64,000 nucleotides of DNA from Pochonia chlamydosporia 170. Taxonomy: Eukaryota; Ascomycota; Sordariomycetes; Hypocreales; Clavicipitaceae. This document shows, piece after piece, positions 32,547 to 43,498 of this stretch. Position 1 is the stretch's first letter; each line of letters opens with the position of its first letter. Below the pieces are notes generated by a model, which saw nothing but the letters and a program-made list of their open reading frames with translations, had not been told where the DNA came from and made no database searches. A program made the position numbers and the translations under genes. The stretch spans positions 1,116,001 to 1,180,000 of the forward strand of contig NW_019154043.1 of assembly GCF_001653235.2 (NCBI RefSeq), in the 5' to 3' direction.

Positions 32547-34712
32547 ATGGCTGAAATGGCTAAGGGGACTACCAACATACCCTTTGCTTGCACCGAGTGT
32601 CAGCGCAGAAAGCAGAAGGTACGCACCCATATGGCCATTCGCATTCACGTTTGCGATAATCGCTACCCATTGCATTCAGACGCCTGCCAAACCATCTCAC
32701 CATCACATATCCCATGGGATAATTTGCCACCTCCAACATGATTCCAGCTCATCATATCTAACTCACATTACCAGTGTAATCGACAATGGCCGTGCGACCG
32801 GTGTCAAAAACGCAAAGCGGCCCACAGGTGCTGCTACAGTGGTCGCCAGAGGATACCAGGGAAGAGCCAAGATTTAAGTAACAGATGCCAACGAACTCAT
32901 GACGGGCCAGAAAGTCATTCAGGGTCGGAACCCAGCCCTTGGGATGATACAGATTTTGGATTTCAGGCTATGGGATATATGGCAACTCATAGCATCGCGG
33001 GCTTTGGTGCTAACATGATTGTACGTGTTGAGGCGTTAGTCTGTATTGTCCATCTCTTACTCGCTGCGCCACCAGCAAAGGCTAATCTACTTGAAGTCCG
33101 ACAAGCAGTATTTCCTGGACTCAACATCATGCCATCAACTCAGCCGTGCCTTGGAGCTCCTTTGGCCAAGACATCGAATAGGTAAAGCGTCTCTCAGAGG
33201 CAGTCATGTCTGTATCATGTTTAACTGCCTGAGCACCGACAGCTAACTGCCTGTTGTAGACACACTCGTTCAAACCTTTTTTAGAAGCGTAAACCTTCAC
33301 TACTGCATGATCTATCCATCCGTATTCCTGGAGGAATACGTAAGTTGGTGGCCGCAAGCATCAGGAAATCGGCCGCTAGCAGTGCAATGGACTAGCCTAC
33401 TCCTAATGGTTTGTGCATGCTCCGCCCAGTTTGCCGAGCTCGAAATGCAGAAAACTTTGGAGCTTGATGCTAAGGATGTTCAAAAACTATCCAAAAAATA
33501 TCATCAGGCGGCTCGCGAGCTGTGCACGGTCATTCCATTGGGAATTAACCACCTATTCAACGTCCAGTCGCTACTGCATTCATGCTACTGGTACAAGTTA
33601 AAAGGTTGTTTTGCTGAGTGCTGGCATGCCCTCAATGCCACGATTCTAATGGCCCAGGAACTAGGGTTTCATCAGGACAGAGTCTCAGGACAAATGGCCG
33701 AGTTTGATTGTGAAATACGAAGACGGATTTGGTGTGTCCTAAACATATGGGACTGGTACGTTCAAGGGGATCTTGCCTTTAATATAACTTACTCGGGCTA
33801 ACGATACCCGGCAAAAGGCAATTATGTACTTTACTATCGAGACCAGCGATCATTGACCGTACTAACTGCAATGTCGGTCTTCCAACTCTCACACTAGATG
33901 CTTACTCTCCATCGCCATTTCTGCATATAAAGCTGCTGTCGGAATTAATCATGCAGCTGTCGGACCGTTTTGGTCTACCGAGGAATGTAACTACACCAGA
34001 GGATATCCAGGTGTACCAGTCCACCTTTGAGCTTTGGATGGGTAATCTTCCTCCAATCTACGATTTCACCAATCCCAACAAAAGAGATGACGACTCCCAA
34101 CCTTGGATTATCTTGCATCACCACTATCTGCAGACGGTATCTTACTCCATGGTACTTGGGCCCTTTAAAGGATACTTATCGAGGCCGATGTCGAGAAGAT
34201 CGCCTTCCGCCGATTTGAAAATTCGATGCAATGGTATCAACTATTCACTCAAGTTGATGGAGGCCCTTCGTGAATTTTTTGGCTACATTTACCCAAACGA
34301 TGCCAATTTCTATTTACTTTTGTTCAATATATTCGACACCGCCGTTGTTCTTTGCTCGTCTATTTCCAACGACCAAGATGGCAGTATTCCCAGACGCCCC
34401 GAGATTCTACACGAGATCGACGAAGCGCTGGCAATGCTCAAACGCCTCCGCCGGGTCCACAGCAAAGCGAGGGCGGCATATGAACTTTTGGCTAAAATTA
34501 TACAGAGGACTTGCCAGCCTATGAATTTGCCGGGAGAAACTTGGGCCTGTCCGCTAGAGACTGCGTTGCCAATTGAGAGAGGTGGGCCGATGTCAGCGCA
34601 GCACCCTATCGACCCATCGCAGCATGTGGACGATGCAACGTTTGCTAATCACTTTGACTGCTGCCGCCGGGATCGAAAGCCGACGCCCTCGTTCTTGACG
34701 ACGGTAGGATAA
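32547..34712 (+). CDS. Zn(II)2Cys6 fungal transcription factor
   Basis: Five exons join in frame: 32547-32618, 32775-33020, 33076-33181, 33260-33755 and 33818-34712 (604 aa). The binuclear zinc cluster CTECQRRKQK-CNRQWPCDRCQKRKAAHRC is split by intron 1 and keeps all six cysteines (residues about 15-43). A fungal_trans (MHR) domain follows, with FFRSVNLHYCMIYPSVFLEEY, RELCTVIPLGINHLFNVQSLL, ALNATILMAQELGFHQD and RRRIWCVLNIWDWQ, then LLSRPAIIDRTNCNVGLP. No stop or frameshift is seen. Such proteins are nuclear regulators of metabolism or gene clusters. Its 3' end faces the glycosyltransferase gene 515 bp away (convergent), so the two may belong to one small metabolic unit, though this is inference. 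Confidence 0.88.
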
Positions 34713-35227
34713 TGGAAATTCGCACCGCTCTCCCACTAGTATATATACCCAAGAATACACCCCAACTACGAATAAGATTCCAAGCCGGCAGCATCCTAAT
34801 ACTGATGACAACACCTTAGTAGGTAGGCGGCAAAATCGACTACACAGACCATAGTCAACTGCAGAGGGATACAGTAATGTTGCGTGTATGAGATAAGCAG
34901 GCGACACTGCCTGGATCCACTCGCTAAAGGATGGGACTCGGCAGCCTCGGCATCCATTGCCTGTGTTGACGTAGCAAAACTATTTACCTGTGGTTCTTTT
35001 GGGTGTAGCAATTAGCGCGACAAGTACAGCCCACTTTGTACTTCAATATGGACTCAAATCTTCTCAATCATGACTTGTGTCAAACTTTGGATAACTAGTT
35101 ATATCAATGATTATTTGGGAAAGCACCAGTTTACTTATATGCGCTATCCCAACAATGCACATTAAACTAACTTATTACTATAATACAGATCAACGGGCTT
35201 ATTTCGGGTGACTTTCTGATTGCCTGC
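34713..35227. other. Convergent intergenic region
   Basis: 515 bp between the 3' ends of the regulator (+) and glycosyltransferase (-); no gene seen. Both transcripts should terminate here. Confidence 0.4.
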
Positions 35228-36589
35228 CTACTTTCCTGTCAATTCCATAACCTTTGTCTCGATTGCTGTAAGAGCGTTTAGTGCATCGTTTTCCTCTTTC
35301 ATCTCTATCGCCTTCGTTTTGTACTTTGGGTTCTTTAATATTTCCTCAGCAGCCTTGCGGATCTTATCTGGGGTCACTTTCTGTGCCTCTAGACTAAAGC
35401 CTATCCCGGTGTAATCCACTCGCATACTCACCTCAAGTTCCCTCTCCTTTTCAACAGCTAGTAGTATCTGAACACCGTTACGAACGGCGCAGGTGAACGC
35501 GCCGTAACCTGAATTAGAGACAAATACATCGGCGAACTTCAATATCTGATCCTCGACAGGCGAATTGGCTATTCGCACGTGCGGCGGCAGCTGAACATTG
35601 TGAGTCATCATTTTGTTGTTCTCTCCCAGTATCACGATTACATTGACGTCATCTTGATCGCTGAACGCCAATACAGTTGGTGTAATAAGATCAGAGTGGT
35701 TTACGTTCGCTTGCGAGACGACGATGACCCTGCTATTTCTAGTGGCCCTTGCCCTCTCAATCTCGGACCACCAACCAGGCTGCTCGAAAAGACCGGTATC
35801 AATTCGTGGTAGAACACCTATGAAGTGAATTGAAGACGGTAAGTCCGATCTCAAATATTCCATGCTCTCTGAGCAGAGTTGAATAGTTATATCGTGGGCT
35901 GTGTAGGTCGCAGTGAAAAAGTCTTCCTCAGGGAAATGAGTGCAGCCGGCTTGACTCAGAGCCTGGTTCAACGCAGTCGTAACTGGCTTCATCGGCCCCT
36001 CCTTGTATAACGCATTCAGTGCTTTGTTTCGCAATTTCCCGGACGTAGTGGAATCTGGAGGAAGGCCGAGAAAGATCGGTGCAGTGTCTTCGCTCTCAAC
36101 AAGCATCAGCGAAGCCCCAACGCCGATGCTGTGAGGCATTTTGAGCAATCCCCCCGGCAAAGGGCGGCCGTATTTGTATACCATGGCAGACAAGTTGAAG
36201 ACGTCCTCAATCAATATGATCTGCCGGCTAGGATTACGGCCTTGCAGAAGGCCAAGTGCCTCACCAACCTGCTCAATGCGGCGGGGAAGGTCATTGAAGA
36301 AGACCCAGGTAAGCTCCAGAGAGAGCCGAGCCATCCCCAATGGCATAGAGATTATTTTCTGCAATGCAATGTCTGTCTCGACACCGAAAGTGGTGGTGAT
36401 TTCTAGCCATTCTGCCCCGATCCGCTCAATTTTGTTACGCATAGCCGCAGTTCCAAGGAAGATCACCTCATACCCCCTCTGACTTAGGTGCGACGCTATG
36501 CGCAGAACGGGATTGAAGAGGCTCTCAGCGGGAAAAGCACAGAAAACCAACAATGGCCTTATTGAACCAGATCTGTTCCTCGTCATCAT
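35228..36589 (-). CDS. UDP-glycosyltransferase (GT1, GT-B fold)
   Basis: Start chosen at ATG 36589 (MMTRNRSGSIRPLLVF), just before the first beta strand of the fold; an in-frame ATG at 36700 would add 37 poorly conserved residues. The product is 453 aa with no intron. The N-terminal Rossmann half shows LLVFCAFPAESLFNPVLRIA and HLSQRGYEVIFLG. The C-terminal donor-binding half shows RIANSPVEDQILKFADVFVS, NSGYGAFTCAVRNGVQILLA and KERELEVSMRV. These correspond to the GT1/MGT signature, though the usual HGG-type histidine position reads NSGYGA, as in other fungal members. It should transfer a sugar from UDP-sugar to a small molecule in the cytosol. The acceptor is unknown; the neighbouring Zn2Cys6 regulator is a candidate controller. 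Confidence 0.85.
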   Translation of the reverse strand: MMTRNRSGSIRPLLVFCAFPAESLFNPVLRIASHLSQRGYEVIFLGTAAMRNKIERIGAEWLEITTTFGVETDIALQKIISMPLGMARLSLELTWVFFNDLPRRIEQVGEALGLLQGRNPSRQIILIEDVFNLSAMVYKYGRPLPGGLLKMPHSIGVGASLMLVESEDTAPIFLGLPPDSTTSGKLRNKALNALYKEGPMKPVTTALNQALSQAGCTHFPEEDFFTATYTAHDITIQLCSESMEYLRSDLPSSIHFIGVLPRIDTGLFEQPGWWSEIERARATRNSRVIVVSQANVNHSDLITPTVLAFSDQDDVNVIVILGENNKMMTHNVQLPPHVRIANSPVEDQILKFADVFVSNSGYGAFTCAVRNGVQILLAVEKERELEVSMRVDYTGIGFSLEAQKVTPDKIRKAAEEILKNPKYKTKAIEMKEENDALNALTAIETKVMELTGK

Positions 36590-37469
36590 GATGCGTGGAT
36601 GGATCTTCACCAAACCGAATGCCGATGGTAGTGGAGGATGGCAAACGTAAACCTGACTACAAAAGTTGTACCTGCAGCTCCTGGTGCATCTCTGTGTCAT
36701 ACCAAGGCACGTTCGGTCGGATCATAAGTCCCCGCCAATGTACAAAAGTTACTACGAGGGCGGTCGTTTAAAATTGACTGCTTTAGTGCTCAACGGGTCA
36801 GCCCCGACCTTCCCGCGCTGGCCGACGACCTACTTCTTACGATTGGTGTGTGGGTTGCGCAGAACGGTCCAGAACTTCTGCCGACAAACTCTGAAATATG
36901 ACGTGTGATGGCGAGTGAATAACATCGATATCCAAATTTCTTACTCGGTCGTATCGTGTGTATCGGTGGCGTCTGGGCTGAAGCGGGGGCAGTGAAAGCG
37001 AATAGGGGGTGGAAAGAGAAAACAACAGCGACGAGCAGAGCCATAATGCAGTCTTTGAACTGGAGTTCCATCGAAAATACCCTGCGCAAAAGACACGTAA
37101 GGTCAAATCTTCAGAATAACAAGGGCTCAAAGACTGAGCATCATAATGTAAAAACCGTGCCAGAAAAACCAACAGTTTGGTTTTTTTACATGTTGGGCTT
37201 ACCCAGAGGGAACACAATTTAACATTACGTTCGCTACCGAAAATGGGTCGCGCAAGGCTACAGCGGAGCAAGTTGAAGAGAAGAAAGAGCTGGAGAGGCT
37301 GAGCAACGGAGGTAAGAACGACAAATAGAGCTTCTCACTGAAGACGCCCGAACGCCAATAGGACGCCTTATTGAAATCAAGGTTAGTGTCGCACTGAGCG
37401 TGCTGGAAAATGGTCAATGAATAGTTGTATTCTTGATAGAAGTTGTTCTTAGGCGCGGGGTCCCACCCC
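36590..37469. other. Upstream region of the glycosyltransferase
   Basis: No recognisable gene; a minus-strand frame at 37199-37612 overlaps the pogo relic and is probably chance. The glycosyltransferase promoter lies in its first part. Confidence 0.35.
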
Positions 37470-38073
37470 GCAGGTGTTTTTAAATTACAGTGCGCAGGTG
37501 GATTACAAACAGATGCTTCATGTGGCTCGTCAAAGACATATCCAAAAGACGCCAGAAGCGGCGTATCCCAGCCCGGAGATGTGCCAAATTCCAAGTCTGC
37601 TTGTTCAATCAATGGAAGCAGTTTTATCCGACAACGTCACCTGTCGAAGGCGGGTTGAGCTGCCCAACTTTTGGTTTCGAAAGATGCCAAATAACCCAAC
37701 CGAGGCAACTTGCAGACGGATTATATTGAAAGAAGAATTAGCCGACATCAGGGAAGCTCACCAACATCTATTTTGGCTGCTGTAGACCAAGTCTCGGGGG
37801 TGCGCAATAATGCATAAGATAGTCCTCTTGAAGGCTGAGAATGAACAGCTTCGAGCGGCAAACGCAACACTCAACAAGCAGAGTAGAGCAAGAAAAACAC
37901 AAATACGCAAAGGAGGTAGTATAATTATTGATGACGGATAGGCTCGTCAAGATCAAAAGGATGTTGAGCAGCAGATACAGCAAGATATTCGTCGAAGGCA
38001 AGGTCGGAGGCCATGGAATGAGACGATCAGGGCAGAGATTCTAATGAAGAGCATGGCGACGAATATTAATTGA
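37470..38073 (+). pseudogene. 3' fragment of a pogo/Fot1 transposase
   Basis: Read through frame changes, the segment gives ISRHQGSSPTSILAAVDQVS, then after a 1-nt shift near 37,810 KIVLLKAENEQLRAANATLN, KQSRARKTQIRKGGS, a TAG, and KDVEQQIQQDIRRRQGRRP to the TGA/TAA region at 38,073. This AVxQVS...LLxAENxxLRxAN leucine-zipper-like tail plus RRxRKTxLxxGGSL is the usual C-terminus of fungal pogo-type transposases. The catalytic domain is missing. It lies on the same strand as the 5' half at 31.2 kb, with the regulator and glycosyltransferase genes in between. Confidence 0.65.
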
Positions 38074-38224
38074 ATTCTAGCGTCGTGGTTGATTGTTTGT
38101 CTAACATTCTCAAGAAAGTGGTGCGGGCCGCCGGCTGGCTCGCGCTGGCAGCCCTGGACCCCCCACAGTCAAATTCTGGACCGAAATGGAGCGAAAGTCG
38201 GATCCAGCTACAATCCAATCCATA

Positions 38225-38400
38225 CTGCTAAAGTGGTATTGACCATAAGCAGATTCTAATGTAAAATCTTTACTATAGAAACCTGTCATGAAAGGGAAAG
38301 CTACCAAACTAAGACTAGCTATTAAAATCACTGTAACTATAAGTTAAAGGTAAAAATGAAATTAACCCACCATATTTTCTTAAATATTGATTATCTAGTC
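38225..38400 (-). pseudogene. Nuclear copy of a mitochondrial nad5 segment (NUMT)
   Basis: Read on the minus strand this AT-rich patch gives [20 protein letters not shown] and, after a small indel, [20 protein letters not shown] and [14 protein letters not shown], a well-known stretch of NADH dehydrogenase subunit 5 encoded in fungal mitochondria. The similarity ends at about 38,225, where the sequence switches to GC-richer DNA. The upper limit near 38,400 is uncertain. Base composition differs sharply from both sides. It is a non-functional mitochondrial insertion, not a gene. Confidence 0.75.
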
Positions 38401-38475
38401 CAAATTGATCACAAACTTTTGACGGTACAAAGGGACCATACTAAGTCAAGTGCGATGTGAAGCAAGGGACTGTTC

Positions 38476-38704
38476 ATATGTGTAACGGTCCAAGCGAGTA
38501 TATTGACAACTGGCTAGGTGACTATGAACAAGTATCCAAAGCTGAAGAAGAAAGAGAAAAGAGCAAGAAAGGAAGAGCTCGCAGAGCTCTTGTAGGCTTG
38601 CTTCTGTTAATCTCGCTTGTTGCTGGGGGTTACCAGTGACAAGGCTGAAGACAAAGGCGAGAGCGCAAGCCGAGCCACCATCGGGCTCAGCCCGTTACAA
38701 TATG
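38476..38704 (-). mobile_element. Solo LTR with 5-bp target duplication
   Basis: The 219-bp unit 38481-38699 starts TGTAACGG and ends CCCGTTACA, and it is flanked on both sides by ATATG (38476-38480 and 38700-38704). Terminal TG...CA with a 5-bp target duplication is the signature of an LTR retrotransposon. No internal coding region is present, so this is a solo LTR left by recombination. A diverged copy in the opposite orientation lies at 62,509-62,721. Confidence 0.82.
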
Positions 38705-40100
38705 GAGAAACAGAATTCGTAGGCAAGCTGTGACTGAAGCTGTCGGATAAAATTGCCTCTGTTGATAGAACAAGCAAACTTGATGTAAATGCTGGCTGTC
38801 GTGACATCGGCTATGAGAACTGAAAATAGCCAGAAAAGGCAATTATTGCTTCGGACGAAGGGTAAGGTTTCTAGTATTAAAAGACGGCTGCAGACAGAGT
38901 CTGCAGCACGAACAACAAGAAGAACAATGATTTCGAGAAGAAGCTTGGTTTAACAATAAGTCTCATAACGTGACAGAAGCTATTGACGCAATGTTCACAA
39001 CAGTCATTCCATAAGTAGGTCACATGGTTCCCTAAGAGGCTTGTTAGTATAAATGGATACTTGACATCCCCCATCTTTTTAGTGCTTGAGACATAGTAGT
39101 GCTACCTATGGTATGAAAGATCAATGTCTTGCCTGTTCAAGTGCATTAGAATGTTTTGCAACCCTTCATGCTTTTAGAATCCCGATCCAAATGAGACGGC
39201 TTTCCGCTTCGGGGTCCCCTAAGCCAGAGGAACGGTCTCGACTAATTAGTCGGCGACGTGGCTTAAAGGCAGAAATTTATTTGCGTCAAACCGGCTGGTG
39301 TCTCAGTTTGTCAACCGGCGAGGCTGCGGAACTTACTCCGGGGTTTGTGCATCGATGGCCCACGCCAGTCTGCCATCCTCGTAGGCCCAAAAGGGCCAAC
39401 AATTATACACAACCGTTTAACGGAGACAAAGCATGTTACGCGATTTCAGGACAACTTATCAATAGAGTAACATTCAAAGCTCTTCTTCTCGCATCATGTA
39501 ATCGAGTGTGGGTACGCATAATTATTGCACCACTCGAGGAATGTCGTTGAAAATATTGAAAGAGGTGCAGAATAACAAACTACGCAAGATCCATTTTCTG
39601 TGGATCTTGCTTCAAGACTAGCCTCACCCTCAGTCTGACCTGGCTAAAGTGCCACGATGGGACATACTTACTTTATCGGGCGCATAACTGTGGAAACACA
39701 TGATGGGTTTAGGGTGTAATCCGCCCTGGCGCTTGCGAACATTGTTAATCATAAGAAGCTTTATTTGGCAAGGATGTATGGAGCGGGGGATGTCACGGTC
39801 AGCAAGTCGGGAGTTATTTGTTTCCTCGCACCACCTCCTCTGTATCCTTTATTTGTTCATCTAACTACTATATTTAGGCAGTCATTGTCAGCGTAAGCAT
39901 AATAGAGGATGCCTGTGCCTCTTGGGATAAATTGTCCTGGATCAACTCGAATCTTCACTGGCCGGCTAGAGGTGCTTGAAATGGCAGAGTAGATCATGCC
40001 AGATCCACACGCATAAAGCAGTGGTACTAGGCGAATCGGTGCGCAATCGAAAGTACTGACTTGGGTCAAAAACCACCAGAGTCCATGCCAGCCATCTCGC
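38705..40100. other. Gene-poor interval
   Basis: Several frames (39086-39550 plus; 39857-40432 minus) have no recognisable content. A perfect 10-bp inverted repeat with 7-nt loop (GCAAGATCCA at 39584-39593, TGGATCTTGC at 39601-39610) could form a hairpin, or terminate the 39086 frame if that were transcribed. Confidence 0.35.
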
Positions 40101-40277
40101 ATGGAACGATTGGAATCTGAAAATAAGATGCTAGAGGTTGAGATAAAGCAACTTCGGACGGAGGTAGACTTTCTCGCGCATATTCTCACAGTGCACAAAA
40201 CACAGACCTGCAAAATCAAAACCCAAGAAAGTTCAGGAGAGCATCCAGCAGAGCTAGGGACGGAAGGAGTGTCATAA
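40101..40277 (+). CDS. Possible leucine-zipper mini-protein or bZIP relic
   Basis: ATG 40101 encodes 58 aa. It begins MERLESENKMLEVEIKQLR and continues TEVDFLAHILTVH, with leucine or aliphatic residues at heptad spacing, like the zipper of fungal bZIP factors. No basic DNA-binding region precedes it in frame and no exon supplying one is evident. It may be the 3' remnant of a bZIP gene or a chance coiled coil. Confidence 0.3.
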   Translation: MERLESENKMLEVEIKQLRTEVDFLAHILTVHKTQTCKIKTQESSGEHPAELGTEGVS

Positions 40278-40905
40278 ATGGTTTTTGTTCTAGACTTGGG
40301 GGTTTCTCGTTCTCTTTTTGTAAGTAGTATTTGGATGCTATCTTGTGATCTCGCTGTGGCGAAAGTCGCAGCACGCCGTCCAATTTTCTGAAACATTTGG
40401 TGTCCATTGGTGATCATGATACGTAGTGCCATGGTGCCATGCTTCGTTGTAACTGATCAATCGACATTAGACTCTGTTGCATTTGAAGCACCGAATTTAA
40501 AGCTCTTAATTTACATCAGTATGCAAGCGCTATTTATGTCTGCAGAACTTAAAAATAGTGATCGTGTCTAAATAGGGAACACAAGGAACCTCAACCCACG
40601 TACAAGTAAAGTGCGCACGCCACCTGCGGAAAGCAAAGTAACCAACCAGTATGACCTGTTATGTGTCATGACTTTGCAACCCATTCCTTGCCGCCGGAGG
40701 CGGCAACTCGGTATCACCACGCGTTGTCGTTGCTCCTGCCCTCTCCTTACCCTGTCGGGGACATCAGTTACAGATGCAACTGTGGCATCGTACATTCCCT
40801 CGTAGCGTCGCCTACTTTCAAATTCTGGGTTAGCTTAATTCTAGGGCTATGTGGCTATTTGCACGCCGTGCGATATGGTATTACAATACGATATTGCTCA
40901 AATAC

Positions 40906-40998
40906 AGTGCAATACCGTATACCGTGCAGTGCAGCAAATTCCTAAACAATCCAGTCCAGTGCAGGGTTGAATAACTATTGTATACGGTATTTTGCACT
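40906..40998. repeat. Imperfect inverted repeat
   Basis: AGTGCAATACCGTATAC (40906-40922) is matched inversely by GTATACGGTATTTTGCACT (40980-40998). The surroundings repeat further GTATT/AATAC and GTGCAG steps. The size and structure suggest a miniature inverted-repeat element just downstream of the MFS gene. Confidence 0.45.
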
Positions 40999-41005
40999 AT
41001 TTACT

Positions 41006-42713
41006 TCACTGCAGGAGCCAGGCGAATGCATGAAATGCACCCACGATGAATAATGGTAGGAACAGCAGGCCAGTATGTCCCAACACCGAAAAATACTTAA
41101 ACATCTCCCAGCCACCAGAGGCGGCTAAGAATCGAGTAGCCTCAATCGATGTGAATAACACGGAGAATCGGCTGACAGGGACGATAAACGTTAAGACCGA
41201 CCGTAGAGGCGCGTCGTAGCTGGCTACGATATGAAGAAGATTGTCTGCAATATTCGTCAATATTCCCGTTTCTGTAACTAGCAGGCGCGGCTGTGCATTT
41301 GAGATTGCGGGTTGGTTGTCACTCACAAATCCAATAGTAATACCTCACAGACGAAGGCTCGGTGCTAAGCGCTATATAATTGTGAACGTTTTGTCTTTGT
41401 AGTAAGAAAAAAATTCAAAAATCCAATTGGGATTTAGGCGTAGGTTTCACTCACAACTATTCAAGGCCCATTTCATGGAAGAAATGCCCAAACTTAGCGC
41501 TCCCACAGCCAGCAGCGCTGTGGATCCACGTACGAGCGCAATATTGGCCGCCGCTGCGTCACGCTTCTCGCGTAGTAGAAACAGATATACCGCCGGAAGA
41601 ACCGCAATGAATAAGACGAGGCTAATTATGTCGTTGACTCGTTCCATGGTTCTGACTCGTTCTATTTCACTCCGTTGTTCCATGGCGGCTTTAAACAAAG
41701 CTACCGTCGCACGAGAGAATACTATTTGTCCCATGCCATAGATGGCCAGACCGGCAAGCCCAGCAAGAACACATCTTTGGGGGAGTGACGAGGCCAAGTC
41801 ACTTCGAAAGGCCTGCCGAGTTGGGACTATTGTAGCTGCTGTCGCTGTTTCTGGCATGGAATTTTCTATGCCCATGGTATACAGTGGCATGAAGAACAGT
41901 ATCACAAACCCTAGAGCTTGAACACATACAGATATGAGGACAACACTTCGCGCTTGATCGGCCGGGAATGTGAATGTGTACTCATTGCTACCGGAGGTAA
42001 TTGTGAGCACATTGACGAAGCTGGTTATGAATGAGCTTAAGGAAAAGATGGCCCGAGCCCAAAAGAAGAAGGGCGCTCTGTGGCCAGTTATAGTGTCGGT
42101 TAGTTTCTCATCAAAAAGGGATAACACGTTGCGTAAATGCTCCTGTCACGACTGACCTGGACGTTCCCGGAGTGGCAATGGCCATAATGGCCATTACCAA
42201 GCCATTGTAAACTATGGTTCCCCCGCCGATAGCAGACAATATTGTCGCTCCATACACAGAGCTCAATGGGAAAACTTTGCCAAAGTAAGGCACCGTATAC
42301 ATATAGACGTCCCCCAAGATTAATCCAGTCAAGGACAAACAAGCGATGAGCCGGACACCCTTTTTGTCAGCTAGCATTCCAAACGGGATCGCCAAGAGCA
42401 CTTCAATCGACCGTTGAACTACATCGATACGGTTCTGGTAAGTGCAGAAAATCTCGAAGCTGGGATGGTCCTCCATTTGTATACGTTCGTAGAGAAGTTG
42501 TCTTTTTGCGATATCGCCCATGGAGCGAGGGACCGAAATCATGAGGATGAGCATGACGGTGAGAAAGGATGTGACTCGCTCAGTAAAAAGTAGGGATAGC
42601 ATACATAATTGCGGCTGCTTGCCATAATTGGCCGGAGGCAGATTGTCGGAAGATCTAGTTTGTAGTAGGTGATCTTCCTTCTCGGCTTCGTTGCGCGCCG
42701 ATCCACCCTCCAT
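41006..42713 (-). CDS. MFS transporter
   Basis: Exons 42713-42157, 42077-41455 and 41277-41006 total 1452 nt in frame (483 aa). Intron 1 (79 nt) has donor GTCAGT, an internal CTAAC branch site and acceptor CACAG. Intron 2 (177 nt) has donor GTGAGT and acceptor CTAG and is less certain. After a polar N-terminus there are about 11-12 hydrophobic spans. The loop between spans 2 and 3 reads IPFGMLADKKGVRLI, the GxxADKxGR-type signature of the major facilitator superfamily. Further marks are SAIGGGTIVYNGLVMAIMA and TPGTSRAPFFFWARAIF. The substrate is unknown; a plasma-membrane location is likely. Confidence 0.78.
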
Positions 42714-43050
42714 TGTGAAACTGCGTATAAGAGAAGAACTGTCCAGAATAGCTGCTGGTTATATAATAAGATGGGCAGAGGCAGAGGAGGAGGAGGAGGA
42801 GGAGCAGAAAGATGAAGATATATTGACCTCGCTAATGAGTCATCATTTCACAAAACGGCATGTGTCGTGGGTTAGGCAGCCGGCGGAAATGGACAGGTTG
42901 CACTACCTACGCAAAACGAATCAGTCTTCGGTGGGGATCACTGCTGGTATTATAATAGGAGGAACAAAACAGGGTGGGGAGCATTACGTCGAACGAAGCG
43001 GCCGTCGTCAACAGTTGCCAAACTGGGCCATGGCCGAAGGTTGTGCCAGA
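42714..43050. other. MFS promoter with GAG microsatellite
   Basis: 337 bp upstream of the transporter start. It contains a run of AGG/GAG triplets at about 42,782-42,806; no gene seen. Confidence 0.4.
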
Positions 43051-43498
43051 TAATCCTAACCTCCTCTGCGTAAATTAGTCTAAGACCCGTCAACGATAAA
43101 CCGCAGCGCGCGAGACGAAGCTCTACCTTGGTGAGACATGATGCAGATTCCAGACTTATAGCCAAAACGACGGGCGAAAGACACGAAGAACTCATTGAAA
43201 TGGGACCTAAATCGAGGAAACGGCGTCGACAATCCATCGAAGACAGTCGCGTTGGCTGTCCATTCACCGTGATTACCATCACCGACCAGAGCTCCGAACG
43301 AGCATCAAAGAAGAGAAAACAACACGATGGTGACAAGGTTGACAGGCAATTCACCAGCTCTCTCCCTTCAAGCCGCAAGGAAAGTTCATATCGAACCAAA
43401 GCATGGACATGTCGTATACCATAGAGCCGTTGAAACGCTGGCAGGATATGACGCGATATCACACATTTATTCGTAAGCTGAGTAGTTCCTATTGTGCG
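43051..43498 (+). repeat. Duplicate of the BAH-gene promoter and exon 1
   Basis: Matches 20,143-20,596 in the same orientation with scattered substitutions and small indels. It covers GATAATCCTAACCTCC, CGTCAACGATAAA, GGTGAGACATGA, the whole exon 1 and the start of intron 1, then loses similarity after GTAGTTCCTATTGTGC. Confidence 0.75.
43200..43498 (+). pseudogene. Broken 5' copy of the BAH-PHD gene
   Basis: ATG 43200 starts MGPKSRKRRRQSIEDSRVG, closely similar to the start of the 20292 gene. It shifts frame near 43,353 (TTCACCAGC versus TTCACCCAGC in the intact gene) and ends early. In the original frame, MDMSYTIEPLKRWQDM is still readable afterwards. Neither the BAH nor the PHD exons follow, so the duplication never included them or they were lost. 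Confidence 0.72.

Noticed and set aside
37199..37612. Minus-strand 137-codon frame
   Set aside because: No domain or splice support, and it overlaps the plus-strand pogo tail; probably chance.
31130..38073. Regulator and glycosyltransferase as cargo of one pogo element
   Set aside because: The two pogo fragments lack the central catalytic region and matching terminal repeats, so a single cargo-carrying element is not supported.
39086..39550. Plus-strand 154-codon frame
   Set aside because: No recognisable motif, poor start context and no supporting neighbours.
39857..40432. Minus-strand 191-codon frame
   Set aside because: Composition is not protein-like, no motif; the overlapping plus-strand zipper frame is the more plausible of the two, though weak.
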